From Turnera subulata (Eukaryota; Streptophyta; Magnoliopsida; Malpighiales; Passifloraceae), in contig JAKUCV010002193.1 of NCBI GenBank assembly GCA_028386065.3, positions 50,818 through 114,817 of the forward strand: DNA of 64,000 nucleotides. Direction: 5' to 3'. The translations under genes and the position numbers were made by a program. Below the pieces are notes generated by a model that did not search any database, was not told the DNA's origin, and worked only from the letters and a program-made list of their open reading frames with translations. Positions 1 through 9,781 of the stretch are shown piece after piece. Position 1 is the first letter of the stretch. The number at the start of each line of letters is the position of its first letter.

Positions 1-1037
1 GCAGCCCACCAAGATGATCCGGCCCAAGTTAACCCAAGCCTAGGTCAGCCCAGCAAAAATCGGGTCGGCCCGCCCGTTAAGACGGGTCGTCTCCAACCCG
101 TGAGTGCTGCTCACCTTCGCGAGCTGCAGCACGGCGGCTCCTGGTCGGGAAAAGCGGCGGCAAGCGAGGTGAGAGAAGGTCGAGCAGGGCGGTGAGGCGA
201 GACGGAGAGGTGGCGTGAGGGGGAGATCGGACGAGGAAGGCACTCGTCGGCTGGTGGCTGTAGATGGCGGTGCAGCAGGCGGCGTGCACGGCAGCAGGAC
301 GAGTTCTGCTCGTCTCGTCAGGTCGTCATGTCGGCGGCAGTGCAAGCGGGATGACGGCAGCGAGGGAGGGGTGAGGAAAAAGGAGAAGAGGGGGAAGAGG
401 GGAGGGTGGCAGTGGTCGGTGTGTGGCCGGCAAAAGAAGAAGAAGGGAAGAGGAAGATGGGTTGTTGCCAAAACTACGTAGTTTTGGTGGTAGGTAAGTG
501 TTTTTGGTTATTTATTATTTTTTTTTCTGGTTTGGTGTGTAGTTGATGTTTTTGCAGATTTTGGTTTGCAGGAAGGAAGGTGAGTTGGTTCGTGAGTTTG
601 CAGATGAAGTGTTGTAGAGGGTGAGGTGGTGCAGGGAAAAGAAGAAAAAGAAAATCACGGGCTACAACTGGCGATGCACGGGCGTACTGGCCATTCACAT
701 GCCTCACAGTGAATGGCGGCTGCAACCCCCTCACTGTGCAGCATGTGAGGCGGGTTTTGTCTGGACTAGAAAATAACTAATGTACCCCCTTGACTTATTT
801 CTGGCCCGATAATTCGGGGTTAATCCTGATTTTTCTGAAGATTCCTGGACCCGAAAAATTCCAACTTGGTCCGGAAAATCCGCAGAAAAATCCCAAACGT
901 GGGACAAGGCTCGGTTTCGGAATCCGATGCACGAATTACCATAAATTAATTACCCAAGATTAATTTTAATGGTAAATGGCTGTAAAAATAACTTTTTACG
1001 GTACGGTAAAAACGTAAAAATTATCCGGGCTCTTACG
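1..1037 (-). mobile_element. Partial long LTR of a Gypsy (Tekay/Del-like) retrotransposon, inverted
   Basis: Read on the minus strand, this starts near 1037 with GTAAGAGCCCGG and is followed by short phrases and a GC-rich, purine/pyrimidine-biased block that closely parallel the beginning of the long LTR at 20279, which starts TGTAACAGCCCGG. Shared features are the AGCCCGG start, repeated 'accgt/ccgg' phrases, the 'ggaaaataactaa' phrase and 'gggcc' clusters. It runs off the left edge, so its length, partner LTR and target duplication cannot be seen. The first base of the expected TG is C here, a possible decayed terminus. No coding domain is visible. Family assignment rests on the similarity to the 20279 element, so it is an inference. 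Confidence 0.6.
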
Positions 1038-2050
1038 GAATTGGCATTGGAGATTGTACATTTTCCTATTACAGTCTCTAGTTGAATTTTATGGTCTAAT
1101 TATATAAAAAAGAACATAATAATCCTAACATAATATGAACAAAAATATATATATATATAATAATAATAATCTTTCAAATACAAATATTTTAATATTTTTT
1201 GTGTGATCAATAGAATGGAACAACTATTTTTTTGGAGTAAAATAGAAAAACCATTACTTGTTTCTTCCTTAGTCCCTCCCTCCAAATCGAATTGCATAAT
1301 AAACTCGCACCTCAAGACTGTTCGTAACTTGTAATTCAACCAGGAGAAGATTTATAATTTAATAGAAAAACAAACTGTTATAAATATAGAACTCTTTCCA
1401 TTGTCTTTTCCTTATTCTTTTTGTATGAGAATAGGCTTTTAAAATTATCTTTTATGGGCCCGCAACTCGCAACCCACCTGTTTTTAAATGTTAAAAAAGA
1501 CTTAGTCACCCTAGAAGTTTATTAAAATAATAAGATATATATTTAATTATATAAGTAGAAAATTACGAAAATACTCCTCTTAAGACAAAATTTTCAAAAA
1601 ATCAGGGGAGGCCGTGGCCCCCGGCCCACCGCCACTGGCCATATGGGACTTACTTCATTAGATTATAAATATCAGCATATATACAGCTCTTCTGTCCTTT
1701 GACTATTAAAATTTCATTAATTAAAATTATCCTCTTTTAGAATATGCCTGATGTCTTGCAACACATAATATTATCTTTTTATTCAAATAAATAATTATCT
1801 TTCTGATTTTGAACAATACATAACTTTTAGAAAATTTAAATTATGTGTGAAAAGTAACACTTTATGCTCTTCCTTTATTTTCAAGTTTATCTAAAATAAA
1901 TATAGATATGGAGATAAATAAATCAAATAATCTTAAAGAATAAAGTAAAAGTTGATAGAGAAACCTAATTTTTTTTAAAAAAAAATACTTTACTTTAAAT
2001 AATAATATTTGTAGCAAATTTAAATATTTTGAAAACAGTACGTCACATAA
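1038..2050. other. AT-rich intergenic DNA
   Basis: This is AT-rich sequence with a TA/TAA microsatellite near 1146-1170 and many A/T runs. I see no convincing coding frame, RNA gene or complete transposon. A short GC-rich patch near 1605-1645 stands out but matches nothing I recognise. Confidence 0.6.
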
Positions 2051-2054
2051 TAGA

Positions 2055-2310
2055 TGCATTTCTACATTAATAGACTATTCTTCAAACTTTTGAAGCTAGC
2101 GATTACAATAAGTATCAGCAGAACTTATTACTTGAAATTACATAATTATGAAATCTACGCTTCCTATTATGATTTTTTTTTTCAGCATCAATACTCTACT
2201 AATTATTAGCACACAAACTTCTCCATCTAATTAAAGATTACTCAGTCGATCGAATCTTCTTCAATGACAAGTGCAACTAATTAAGATCTATCTCGAGGCC
2301 TCATCACTAA
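2055..2310 (-). repeat. Conserved 3'-flank module of the BAHD array (copy 1)
   Basis: A ~250-bp block lies just downstream, in gene sense, of the BAHD stop codons. It includes phrases such as 'acattaatagactatt', 'aagtatcagca', 'acttgaaattacataatt' and 'cacacaaacttctccatct'. Related copies lie at about 4090-4359, 6290-6503, 9505-9781, 16910-17148 and 19310-19566, and partly at 25700-25806. Because the flank moved with the genes, the duplication unit was larger than the coding sequence. Confidence 0.8.
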
Positions 2311-2890
2311 TTAGGGTAAAACACTTGGGTTTGGGGTAGCAAACTCAAGGAATTCAGGATCACGTTCCAGTATATCCATTTTGGCTTCATCTTTTATCAT
2401 CCATGCCTCAAGGTCCTCCCCGTTATCTCCTATCTCTTTTAGAATGGTGAGATTAATACAAGCTGAACCAACTGAACCATATACACCAGTCCATGTAGGC
2501 TTTCCCCATCCAAAAACTAGGGAATCTGCAGCCTCAGATGCAATTTGAGGCCCTCCTTCACCTTCCAATTTGCTCAAGGTCTCCGGGTTGATATTTGAAA
2601 TAGTTTCTCTGGTTAAGACAACAAAGTCTCCCAATCCCATCTTGTCTGTATCAGCCAAGTCATTACAGATTGCAGGTACCATGACCATTACATTCCCAAT
2701 ACTATCTCTTGGGATTGGAGGGATTGTACGGTGTCGTATGTTTACACTAACGACCGACGCAGATGACCTTATCCCTTGAGAATCTGCTGATGATATTTTC
2801 ATGGCAGCTAAAGACTGTGCTCTCCAAATGAAGGAGGAGACTGCCTCGAAGCGAGATGGATTATCCACACGTTCACTCCTTGCCTTTTGC
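2311..2890 (-). pseudogene. BAHD acyltransferase pseudogene A (3' part only)
   Basis: This keeps the C-terminal ~190 residues of a BAHD acyltransferase, ending in the family's usual NPSVLP. The frame is open from 'QKARSERVDNPSR' to the stop. The N-terminal half with the HXXXD catalytic motif is missing: at about 2890 the similarity stops abruptly and LINE sequence begins. It also lacks the ~25 codons just before FGWG and so lost the Asp of DFGWG; gene E (17426-18718) has exactly the same lesion, and the two are nearly identical where they overlap. It has no catalytic His and no known start, so it cannot encode an active enzyme. Confidence 0.9.
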
Positions 2891-3490
2891 GAGGGGATAG
2901 CCACCGGATCAAACCTGCTATGTCGAAATATTATTGATTGCCCCGAAGCTGCTTGTCCTTTATGTAAGGAGTCAATAGAATCCCGGAACCATCTTTTTCT
3001 GCACTGTCGATTCACTTGGATGCTTTGGTCAAAAATTTATTCCTGGTGAGGATTAAGCTGGTGTATATGCCCTCTTGTTTTGAGGATTTTTTCACTCAAT
3101 GGTTCCGACTGGTGAGATCATCAAGAGCCAAATCTTCTTGGATGATATATAATCTTCTATGTTTCTGTTTGGACTATCTGGCTTACTCGTAATAAAGTGA
3201 TTCTTTCAGAATAAGGAGGTGGATTGTGGCCAGGTCTTTGATATTATTTTAGTGAAGGCGGGTGGATTAAGCCCAAACAACCTACTTTTCCTTGTAAGTT
3301 ATCTTTTGTGTGACGGGTGCCTTTCGTTTGCTCTGTTTGTATTTTGATTGTAATTGACTTGTATGGGATAGGCTCGATAACACTTGTGGTTGTAATCTGC
3401 AGGTGATAGTCATCTCCTTGATGACTTTCGCTTTTCTGCAGCTTTTATCAATAATTTCGTTTTCATATAAAAATAAAATTAGGATTTTCT
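2891..3490 (+). mobile_element. LINE (non-LTR) 3'-end fragment
   Basis: The plus strand encodes a zf-RVT-like segment typical of the C-terminal end of plant LINE ORF2, with the pattern CPLCKESIESRNHLFLHC followed by W-x-x-W (about 2940-3045). After this come a decayed ORF2 tail and a 3' untranslated-like stretch up to about 3490 ending in A/T-rich 'ataaaaataaaatt'. It abuts BAHD pseudogene A directly. No target duplication could be matched, so either a 5'-truncated insertion with later deletion, or an illegitimate junction, is possible. Confidence 0.75.
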
Positions 3491-3497
3491 CAAAGTT

Positions 3498-3950
3498 GAA
3501 GTCAATTGGCTGTGTTTCTTCTCCATGTTCTGCATTTATAATTTTTGTGTGCATAATGTAGATGAAGTGATTGGAGGAATATAGAATTAAACATTATTGA
3601 TATGATTACATAGTAAACTGCTAGTATAGTTTAAAATATCAAAATTCAAGTCAAATGGCTGCCTCTTCTCCATGTTCTGCATTGTTAATTTTTGTTCTGT
3701 GCATAACGTAGATGAAGTGATTGGAAGAATAAAGAATTAACATTATTGATATGATTACATAGTGAACAGCTGGTATAGTTTAAAATATCAAAATTCAAGT
3801 CAAATGGCTGCCTCTCTCTTCTCATGTTCTGCATTGTTATTTTTTGTTGTGTGCATAATCTAGATGAACCGATTAGTGCTGATAGAATAAAGAATTAACA
3901 TTACTGATGTGATTACACAGTAAACAGTTAGTATAGTTTAAAATACCATA
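3498..3950. repeat. Three tandem copies of a ~149-bp unit
   Basis: Three head-to-tail copies start at about 3498, 3648 and 3797. Each begins 'aagtcaa(t/a)tggctg', passes through 'atgttctgcatt' and 'gtgcataat(g/c)tagatgaa', and ends 'agtatagtttaaaatatcaaaattc'. The same motif is present once or twice in the upstream regions of the other BAHD genes (for example 6155-6270, 8212-8330, 18885-19075). It lies between pseudogene A and gene B, so it corresponds to the upstream region of A. Confidence 0.85.
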
Positions 3951-4359
3951 GTTTATTTTCCAAATCAATCAAAGAAAAAATCCATCCATTTTCTACTGAA
4001 AATCTTCATCTTCCATCTTCGCCGCCACCACCTCCATCAGTGTATCACTAACACTATTTAGCAAACAATGCACCGGCGGTAGATACATTTATACATTAAT
4101 AGACTATTGTTCAATTTTTTAAAGCAAGCGATTACAACAAGTATCAGCACAACTTACTACTTGAAATTACATAATTATGAAATATACTCTTCCTATCATT
4201 ATTTTTTTTTCCCAATCCATCAATACTATACTAATTATTGGCACACAAACTTCTCCATCTAATTAAAGGTTGCTTGGTTGAATCTTCTTCAATGAAGCCT
4301 GCTACTCCATGATTGACAAGTGCAATTAATTAAGAACTATCTCGAGGCCCCATCACTAA
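3951..4359 (-). repeat. 3'-flank module of BAHD gene B
   Basis: The stretch from 'tttattttccaaatcaatc' (about 3953) through 'cgccgccaccacctccatca' to the array's common 3' flank is matched by 9325-9781 downstream of pseudogene D. This shows that B and D duplicated together with several hundred bases of 3' flank. No coding frame is seen. Confidence 0.75.
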
Positions 4360-5733
4360 TTAGGGTAAAACACTTGGGTTTGGGGTAGCAAACTCAAGGA
4401 ATTCAGGATCACGTTCCAGTACATCCATTTTGGCTTCATCTGCTATCATCCATGCCTCAATGTCCTCCCCGTTATCTCCTATCTCTTTTAGGATGATGAG
4501 ATTGTTACAGGCTGGACCAACTCCTCCTAATATACCAGTCCATATAGGCTTTCCCCATCCAAAGTCCAACTCATTGAAACCCATGTGAACCCAACTTGAG
4601 AAGACACACAAGTCTAGTGTTTCCTGGGACGTCAATAGTTGCACTACCGGATCTGCAAACTCAGATGCAGCACGAGGCCCTCCTTCACCTTCCAGTTTGC
4701 TCAAGGTCTCCGGGTTGACATTTGAAATAGCTTCTCTGGTTAAGACAACAAAGTCATCCAATCCCATCTTATCTGTGTCACCCAAGTTATTACAAATTGC
4801 AGGTGTAGAGATCACAATGTTCCCAATACTATCTCTTGGGAGTGGAGGAGCTGTACGGTGTCGTATGTTTACACTCTGGACCGACACAGATGACCTTGGC
4901 CTTGGAGAATCTGATGATGATATTTTCATGGCAGCTAAAGACAAGGCTCTCCAAATGAAAGAGGAGACTGTCTCGACGCGAGATGGATTATCCACACGTT
5001 CACTTCTTGCCTTTTGCCTCAGGGTAGCGATTGCCTTAGCGTAGAAAACATATCTGTTAACAGTATACTTCCTTTCATGGACCAAAACCTTGTCCTGCTT
5101 CCATTCCATATCAGTTCGGAATGATGATTCAATGGGAGGAAAACGGGTTGACGCCGCCAAATGGTTAGGATGTATGTCTCCGCCGGTGGTGGACTGGCCG
5201 GCGTGATTGGCTGCGGCCCAAAATTTGAGGAAAACACTTGCGGTGGTTGTATCAATGGACTTGTGGAGAAAGGACAAACCGACTGCTATCCCCCCACACT
5301 CGAAAGTGTTGAGCTGTATAGCTATTTGAGGCGTTGTTTCTACTACTTCTAATAGGGAAGAATATGGAGGGCGAGGGAGAAACTGGTTTAACTTGTTTAT
5401 TTGAGGGTGTTGAAGAAATTCAGACAAACGGATATTCACTTTGGTTTCTGTGAAGGAAACACCCTCCTCGTAGTTGTCTATGTATAAGTTGTCTTTGACT
5501 CTTCCACTGAGGAAATAGAAGGTAGATAGGGATTTTGTAAGTGATGTTTTAAGTTGAGCTGAAATTTCAGATGGAGTTGGATGTGTACCACTAGTTGTTT
5601 GGTAAAAAAAGATGATTGGGAAAGTAAATGGGGGTATAAGTTGGTCCAAAGCAGATAGCTTGAATGGTTTTTGTTGGTGGACACCCAGGGAAGAGGGCTT
5701 GATGAATTCACCTGAAACGAATTGAACCTCCAT
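4360..5733 (-). CDS. BAHD acyltransferase B (vinorine-synthase-like)
   Basis: This is a predicted cytosolic acyl-CoA-dependent O-acyltransferase of 457 aa, single exon and full length for the family. The HXXXD motif is HKSID at residues 157-161 (His is the general base) and the structural DFGWG is at 390-394. The N-terminus MEVQFVSGE...KPSS and the LDQL phrase resemble vinorine synthase, salutaridinol 7-O-acetyltransferase and related acyltransferases of specialised metabolism, in which an acetyl-CoA donor is common. The acceptor cannot be told from sequence. The start is the ATG at 5733; upstream in-frame codons begin only from a TTG. A TATA-like box lies ~85 bp upstream. It is the closest paralog of pseudogene D and the promoter carries the same small retroposed insert. 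No frame breaks are seen. Confidence 0.93.
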   Translation of the reverse strand: MEVQFVSGEFIKPSSLGVHQQKPFKLSALDQLIPPFTFPIIFFYQTTSGTHPTPSEISAQLKTSLTKSLSTFYFLSGRVKDNLYIDNYEEGVSFTETKVNIRLSEFLQHPQINKLNQFLPRPPYSSLLEVVETTPQIAIQLNTFECGGIAVGLSFLHKSIDTTTASVFLKFWAAANHAGQSTTGGDIHPNHLAASTRFPPIESSFRTDMEWKQDKVLVHERKYTVNRYVFYAKAIATLRQKARSERVDNPSRVETVSSFIWRALSLAAMKISSSDSPRPRSSVSVQSVNIRHRTAPPLPRDSIGNIVISTPAICNNLGDTDKMGLDDFVVLTREAISNVNPETLSKLEGEGGPRAASEFADPVVQLLTSQETLDLCVFSSWVHMGFNELDFGWGKPIWTGILGGVGPACNNLIILKEIGDNGEDIEAWMIADEAKMDVLERDPEFLEFATPNPSVLP

Positions 5734-5815
5734 GTTTATATTCAAGATGTTTGCCCTTAAAGCTAGATCACTGATTTGTGGTTCGCTAGCTACTTCTCTA
5801 TACTAGGTAATGCTT

Positions 5816-5823
5816 CTTATATA
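5816..5823 (-). promoter_or_regulatory. TATA-like box of BAHD gene B
   Basis: On the minus strand this reads TATATAAG, ~85 bp upstream of the ATG. The surrounding 'actagctaatgcttcttatatacgg'-type context is conserved upstream of B, C, D and E, and in a weaker form upstream of G, so these paralogs share a core promoter. Expression itself is not shown by the sequence. Confidence 0.6.
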
Positions 5824-5836
5824 CGGGGATTTGCAT

Positions 5837-6010
5837 TAATTTATGACATTTTTTTATTTTTTTTTATGCAACATGTCCATGCTGCATCCTTAAGTTCTTC
5901 CATAGACACTGCACACTCTAACTCTAAGGATGCTGCCGTCTCACTATCAAGGGTCCGGAAAGGAAGATTTCCAAGGCCAGGCCTCTGAAGTAATTTATGA
6001 CATATTGTTT
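5837..6010 (-). mobile_element. Small retroposed insert with poly(A) and target duplication, promoter of B
   Basis: An insert at about 5850-5990 is flanked by copies of taatttatgacat (5837-5849 and 5991-6003). Its left edge is T-rich, which is a poly(A) tail when read on the minus strand. The orthologous insert upstream of D (16447-16580) has a better-preserved 20-bp duplication, and the empty site is upstream of C at 8014-8033. On the minus strand the insert has a short open frame containing GLGNLPFRT and ELECAVSMEELK, the same in both copies apart from a few residues. It looks like the 5'-truncated 3' end of an mRNA moved by LINE machinery; the parent gene is not identified. Confidence 0.8.
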
Positions 6011-6503
6011 GTCCTTTAATTAGAATCACCTGAGAGGATTCAGCGATGGCTGCATTAATTTATGACATGTCCTTTCAAGTCAATTGGCTGTGTTTTCTTC
6101 TGGATCTCCATCTGCATTTATAATTTTTCTTGCGTTTCTGGGGCCCAATTAGCACTACCTGAAAAATTCAAGTCAAATGCTGCATTGTTAATTTTTGTAT
6201 GCATGCATAATGCAGATATGAAGTGATTTCTAGAATAAAAAATTAACATTAATATTGATAGTGAACAGTTCCTATTATGATCTTTTTTGAAGCAAGCGAT
6301 TATAATAAGTATCAGCACAACTTATTACTTGAAATTACATTATGATCTTTTTTTTTCATCATCAATACTCTACTAATTATTAGCACACAAACTTCTCCAT
6401 CTAATTAAATTAAGGTTGCTTGGTTGAATCTTCTTCAATGCAGCCTCCTACTCCATCATTACAAGCGCAATTAATTAAGAGCAATCTCGAGGCCCATCAC
6501 TAA
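6011..6503 (-). repeat. Upstream flank of B and 3' flank of C
   Basis: This contains the remaining upstream block of B (the motif with 'aattcaagtcaaatg' and 'tgcataatgcagat') joined to the standard 3' flank of the next gene, C. The same order occurs at 16601-17148 between D and E, which indicates that a B+C segment and a D+E segment descend from one two-gene block. No other gene is seen. Confidence 0.75.
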
Positions 6504-7877
6504 TTAGGGCAAAACACTTGGGTTTGGGGTAGCAACCTCAAGGAATTCAGGATCACGTTCCAGTATATCCATTTTGGCTTCATCTCTTATCATCCATGCC
6601 TCAAGGTCCTCCCCGTTATCTCCTATCTCTTTTAGAATGGTGAGATTAAGACAAGCCGGACCAACTGACCCGTACACACCAGTCCATATAGGCTTTCCCC
6701 ATCCAAAGTCCAACTCATTGTAACCAACGTGAACCCAACTTGACATGAAAGACACGTCCACTGTTTCCTTGGTTAATAGTTGCACTAGGGAATCTGCAGC
6801 CTCAGATGCAGCACGAGGCGCCCCTTCACCTTCCAATTTGCTCATGCTCTCCGGGTTGATATTTGAAATAGTTTCTCTAGTTAAGACAACAAGGTCTCCC
6901 AATCCCATTTTATCGGTATCAGCCAAGTCATTACAGATTGCAGGTACCATGACCATAACATTCCCAATACTATCTCTTGGGAATGGAGGAGCTGTACGGT
7001 GTCGTATGTTTACACTAACGACCAACGCAGATGACCTTATCCCTTGAGAATCTGATGATGATGTTTTCATGGCAGCTAAAGAATGGGCTCTCCAAATGAA
7101 GGAGGAGACTGCCTCGAAGCGAGATGGATTATCCACACGCTCACTTCTTGCCTTTTGCCTTAGGGCAGCGATTGCCTTAGCGTAAAAAACATATCTCTTA
7201 ACAGCGTACTTCCCCTCACGTAAACAACTCTTATCCAGCTTCGCTTCCATATCAGCTCGCAATGATGATTCAATGGGAGGAAAACGGGACGATGCCTCCA
7301 AAAGGTTAGGATGTATTACTCCGCCGCCGGTGGTGGACTCGCCGGCGTGATTGGCTGCGGCCCAGTATTTGAGGAAAACACTTGCGGTGGTTGCGTCAAC
7401 GAACTTGTGAAAAAAGGACAAACCGACTGCTATCCCGCCACACTCGAATGTGTTGAGCTGTACACCTATTAGCGGTGTTGTTTCTATTACTTCTGATATG
7501 TAAGAATATGGAGGGAGAGGGAGAAACTGGTTTAACTTGTCTATTTGAGGATATTGGAGAAATTCAGACAAACGGATATTTACTTTGGTTTCTGTGAAGG
7601 GAACACCCTCCTCGTAGCTGTCTATATATAAGTTGTCTTTTACTCTTCCACTCAGGAAGTAGAAGGTAGATAGGGTTTTTGAGAGTGATATTTTAAGTTG
7701 AGCTGAAATTTCAGCTGGAGTTGGATTTGTACCGCTAGTTATTTGGTAAAAAAGGATGACTGGGAAAGTATGTGGGGGTACAAGTTGGTCCAAAACGGAT
7801 AGCTTGAATGGTTTTGGATGGTGGACACCCAGGGAAGAGGGCTTGATGATTTCACCTGAAACAAATTGGACCTCCAT
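6504..7877 (-). CDS. BAHD acyltransferase C (vinorine-synthase-like)
   Basis: This is a 457-aa single-exon BAHD acyltransferase, predicted to be cytosolic and to transfer an acyl group from acyl-CoA to a hydroxyl of an unknown small molecule. HXXXD is HKFVD at residues 157-161 and DFGWG is at 390-394, both intact. It differs from B and G across the acceptor-side region (for example FMSSWVHVGYNELD before DFGWG, and NVMVMVPAIC in the middle) and groups with A and E in those positions, so the array holds at least two subtypes. The start is the ATG at 7877 (MEVQFVSGEIIKPSS). A TATA-like box lies at 7992-7999. This is the best-preserved member of the A/C/E subtype. Confidence 0.93.
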   Translation of the reverse strand: MEVQFVSGEIIKPSSLGVHHPKPFKLSVLDQLVPPHTFPVILFYQITSGTNPTPAEISAQLKISLSKTLSTFYFLSGRVKDNLYIDSYEEGVPFTETKVNIRLSEFLQYPQIDKLNQFLPLPPYSYISEVIETTPLIGVQLNTFECGGIAVGLSFFHKFVDATTASVFLKYWAAANHAGESTTGGGVIHPNLLEASSRFPPIESSLRADMEAKLDKSCLREGKYAVKRYVFYAKAIAALRQKARSERVDNPSRFEAVSSFIWRAHSLAAMKTSSSDSQGIRSSALVVSVNIRHRTAPPFPRDSIGNVMVMVPAICNDLADTDKMGLGDLVVLTRETISNINPESMSKLEGEGAPRAASEAADSLVQLLTKETVDVSFMSSWVHVGYNELDFGWGKPIWTGVYGSVGPACLNLTILKEIGDNGEDLEAWMIRDEAKMDILERDPEFLEVATPNPSVLP

Positions 7878-7991
7878 GCGTATATATTCAAGATGTTTGC
7901 CTTTGAATTTGATACTGGAGAATGCCTTAGCTAGATCACTGGTTTAATTTGGGGGTTGCTAGCTACTTCTGATCTATACTAGCTAATGCTT

Positions 7992-7999
7992 CTTATATA
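7992..7999 (-). promoter_or_regulatory. TATA-like box of BAHD gene C
   Basis: TATATAAG on the minus strand lies ~115 bp upstream of the ATG, in the same context as in gene B. Just upstream in gene sense, at 8014-8033, is the uninterrupted form of the 20-bp site that is duplicated around the retroposed insert in the B and D promoters. Confidence 0.55.
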
Positions 8000-8140
8000 C
8001 GGGGAGTTTGCATTAATTTATGACATATTGTTTGTCCTTTAATTAGAATCACCTGGAAGATTCAGCAATGGCTGCATTAATTTAGGACACATGTCTTTTG
8101 GACTGTAATTAGTGGAGACTCAAGTCAATTGTCTGTGTTT

Positions 8141-8588
8141 CTTCTAGAACTTCATGTTCTGCAATTATAATTTTTCTCGAGTTTCTAGGCCCTAATTAGC
8201 ACCACCTGTAAAATTCAAGTCAAATGGCTGCCTTAATTTTCCATGTTCTGCATTTTTTAATTTTTGTTGCGTGCATAATGTAGATGAAGTGGTATAATAA
8301 TAAATTAACATTATTGATAATGAACAGTTAGTATATTTAAAAATATAAATGTATGAATAGTTTCTTCTAGAACTTAATGTTCTGCAATTATAATTTTTCT
8401 CGAGTTTCTAGGCCCTAATTAGCACCACCTGTAAAATTTCAAGTCAAATGGCTGCCTCTATTTTCCATGTTCTGCATTTTTAAATTTTTGTTGCGTGCAT
8501 AATGTAGATGAAGTGGTATAATAAAGAATTAGCATTATTGATAATGAACAGTCAGTATATTTTAAAATATAAATGTATGAATATTATA
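8141..8588. repeat. Two tandem copies of a ~223-bp unit upstream of gene C
   Basis: Two direct copies start at about 8141 and 8364 with 'cttctagaactt(c/a)atgttctgcaatt'. Each contains 'ctcgagtttctaggccctaattagcaccacctgtaaaa', then the shared 'aagtcaaatggctgcc' motif, and ends near 'aaatataaatgtatgaata'. The inner motif is the same one that forms the 149-bp repeat at 3498. Related single copies lie upstream of B and D. Confidence 0.85.
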
Positions 8589-9324
8589 TTAGTTCCCATT
8601 TCAACAAAGGTGGAAAATAGAGCACCATGGTATTTATTTATGCTCGTTAGCTAGCGAAAAGCTATTTGGAAGCTATCACCTCTTGTTATGGTATCCTGGG
8701 GATCACTTTTAAGTGTCTTGAATTTCTCTTCGTTTGATTGTTAAATGATATCTGTTGGGAAAACTTGAAAGATTCGTGAAATAAAGTAAGGAAAAAATGG
8801 TACACAAATTTGACGTGATTCGCGAATGTAAAACATGTCCTTATATACACACACACTTAGGTTGGCAAAACTATTTTGCTATGCAAGCTAAGTTCACACT
8901 TCCATTTTTACTATTGGCATAAACCCAATTTGGCCCCTTGTGTTTAGTCCTTTGGTCAATTTAGTACGTATTCCTGTCAATTTTGGTCACTGTCTGTTTA
9001 TTTTGGTCAGTTGAGTCTCTGTTTTAAAATTTTGGTCAATTTGTCAACTGAATAGCTGGTTGACCAGATACACTATATTGTGACACCAATCCCCCTATTA
9101 ACACTTATACAGCTAATGCACTAATACCAAACGGCTAAACGGATTCAAATTATTTTTTTGGATACAGATTTTTTTAATAAATAACCCATCCCGCCGCCAC
9201 TAGTCTTTTGTTTATTTTCCCTTGTTTTTTTAATTTTTTATTTTCCTTTTTGTGAAATTTATTTTTTACTTTTTATTTCCCAAACACAGCCGACAGCCCC
9301 ACCTACTCCACCTTCAGTTTTCCC
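8589..9324. other. Intergenic DNA between C and D, transposon-like remnants
   Basis: The first part (to about 8760) matches the distal upstream DNA of E and G ('tttatgctcgttagcta...ctgctctc' type). After this come 'gattcgtgaaataaagtaag' and a segment with repeated 'ttggtca(a/c)tt' phrases at 8940-9060. The latter resembles terminal regions of non-autonomous DNA elements, but I could not find paired termini. No coding frame is supported. Confidence 0.45.
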
Positions 9325-9781
9325 ATAGTTTATTTTCCAAATCAATCAAAAAAAAAATCCCATTAATTTTCTACTGAAAATCTTCAACTTCCATCTTCGC
9401 CGCCATCACCTCCATCAGCGTTCACTAACATTGTTAATTTCTAGTGATTAACTTCACAGGATGGATTAATTATTTAGCAAACAAAGCACTGGCGGTGGTA
9501 GATACATTTCTACATTAATACACTATTCTTCAAATTTTTCAAGCAAGCGATTACAATAAGTATCAGCACAACTTACTGCTTGAAATTACATAATTATGAA
9601 ATATACTCTTCCTATTATGAATTTTTTTCCCAATTAATTCATCAATACTCTACTAATTATTGCCATACAAACTTCTCCATCTAATTAAAGGCTGCTTAGT
9701 CGAAACTTCTCCAATGAAGCCTCCTACACCATGATTGACAAGTGCAATTAATTAAGATCTATCTCGAGGCCCCATCACTAA
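9325..9781 (-). repeat. 3'-flank module of pseudogene D
   Basis: This is colinear with 3953-4359 downstream of gene B, including the 'cgccgccatcacctccatcag' segment and the common 3' flank. It shows small indels, such as about 40 extra bases near 9440-9475. Confidence 0.75.

Noticed and set aside
40..734. Open frames on both strands in the first 0.7 kb
   Set aside because: They are low-complexity (Ser/Pro/Arg rich) frames in a GC-rich LTR part, with no domain or start context.
5734..5745. Extended N-terminus MNIN for BAHD gene B (and the same for E)
   Set aside because: The upstream codon is TTG, not ATG; the ATG giving MEVQ matches the length of C and G (457 aa).
8930..9300. Possible non-autonomous DNA transposon with 'ttggtca(a/c)tt' phrases
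   Set aside because: No matching inverted termini or target duplication could be found, so it is left as intergenic DNA.
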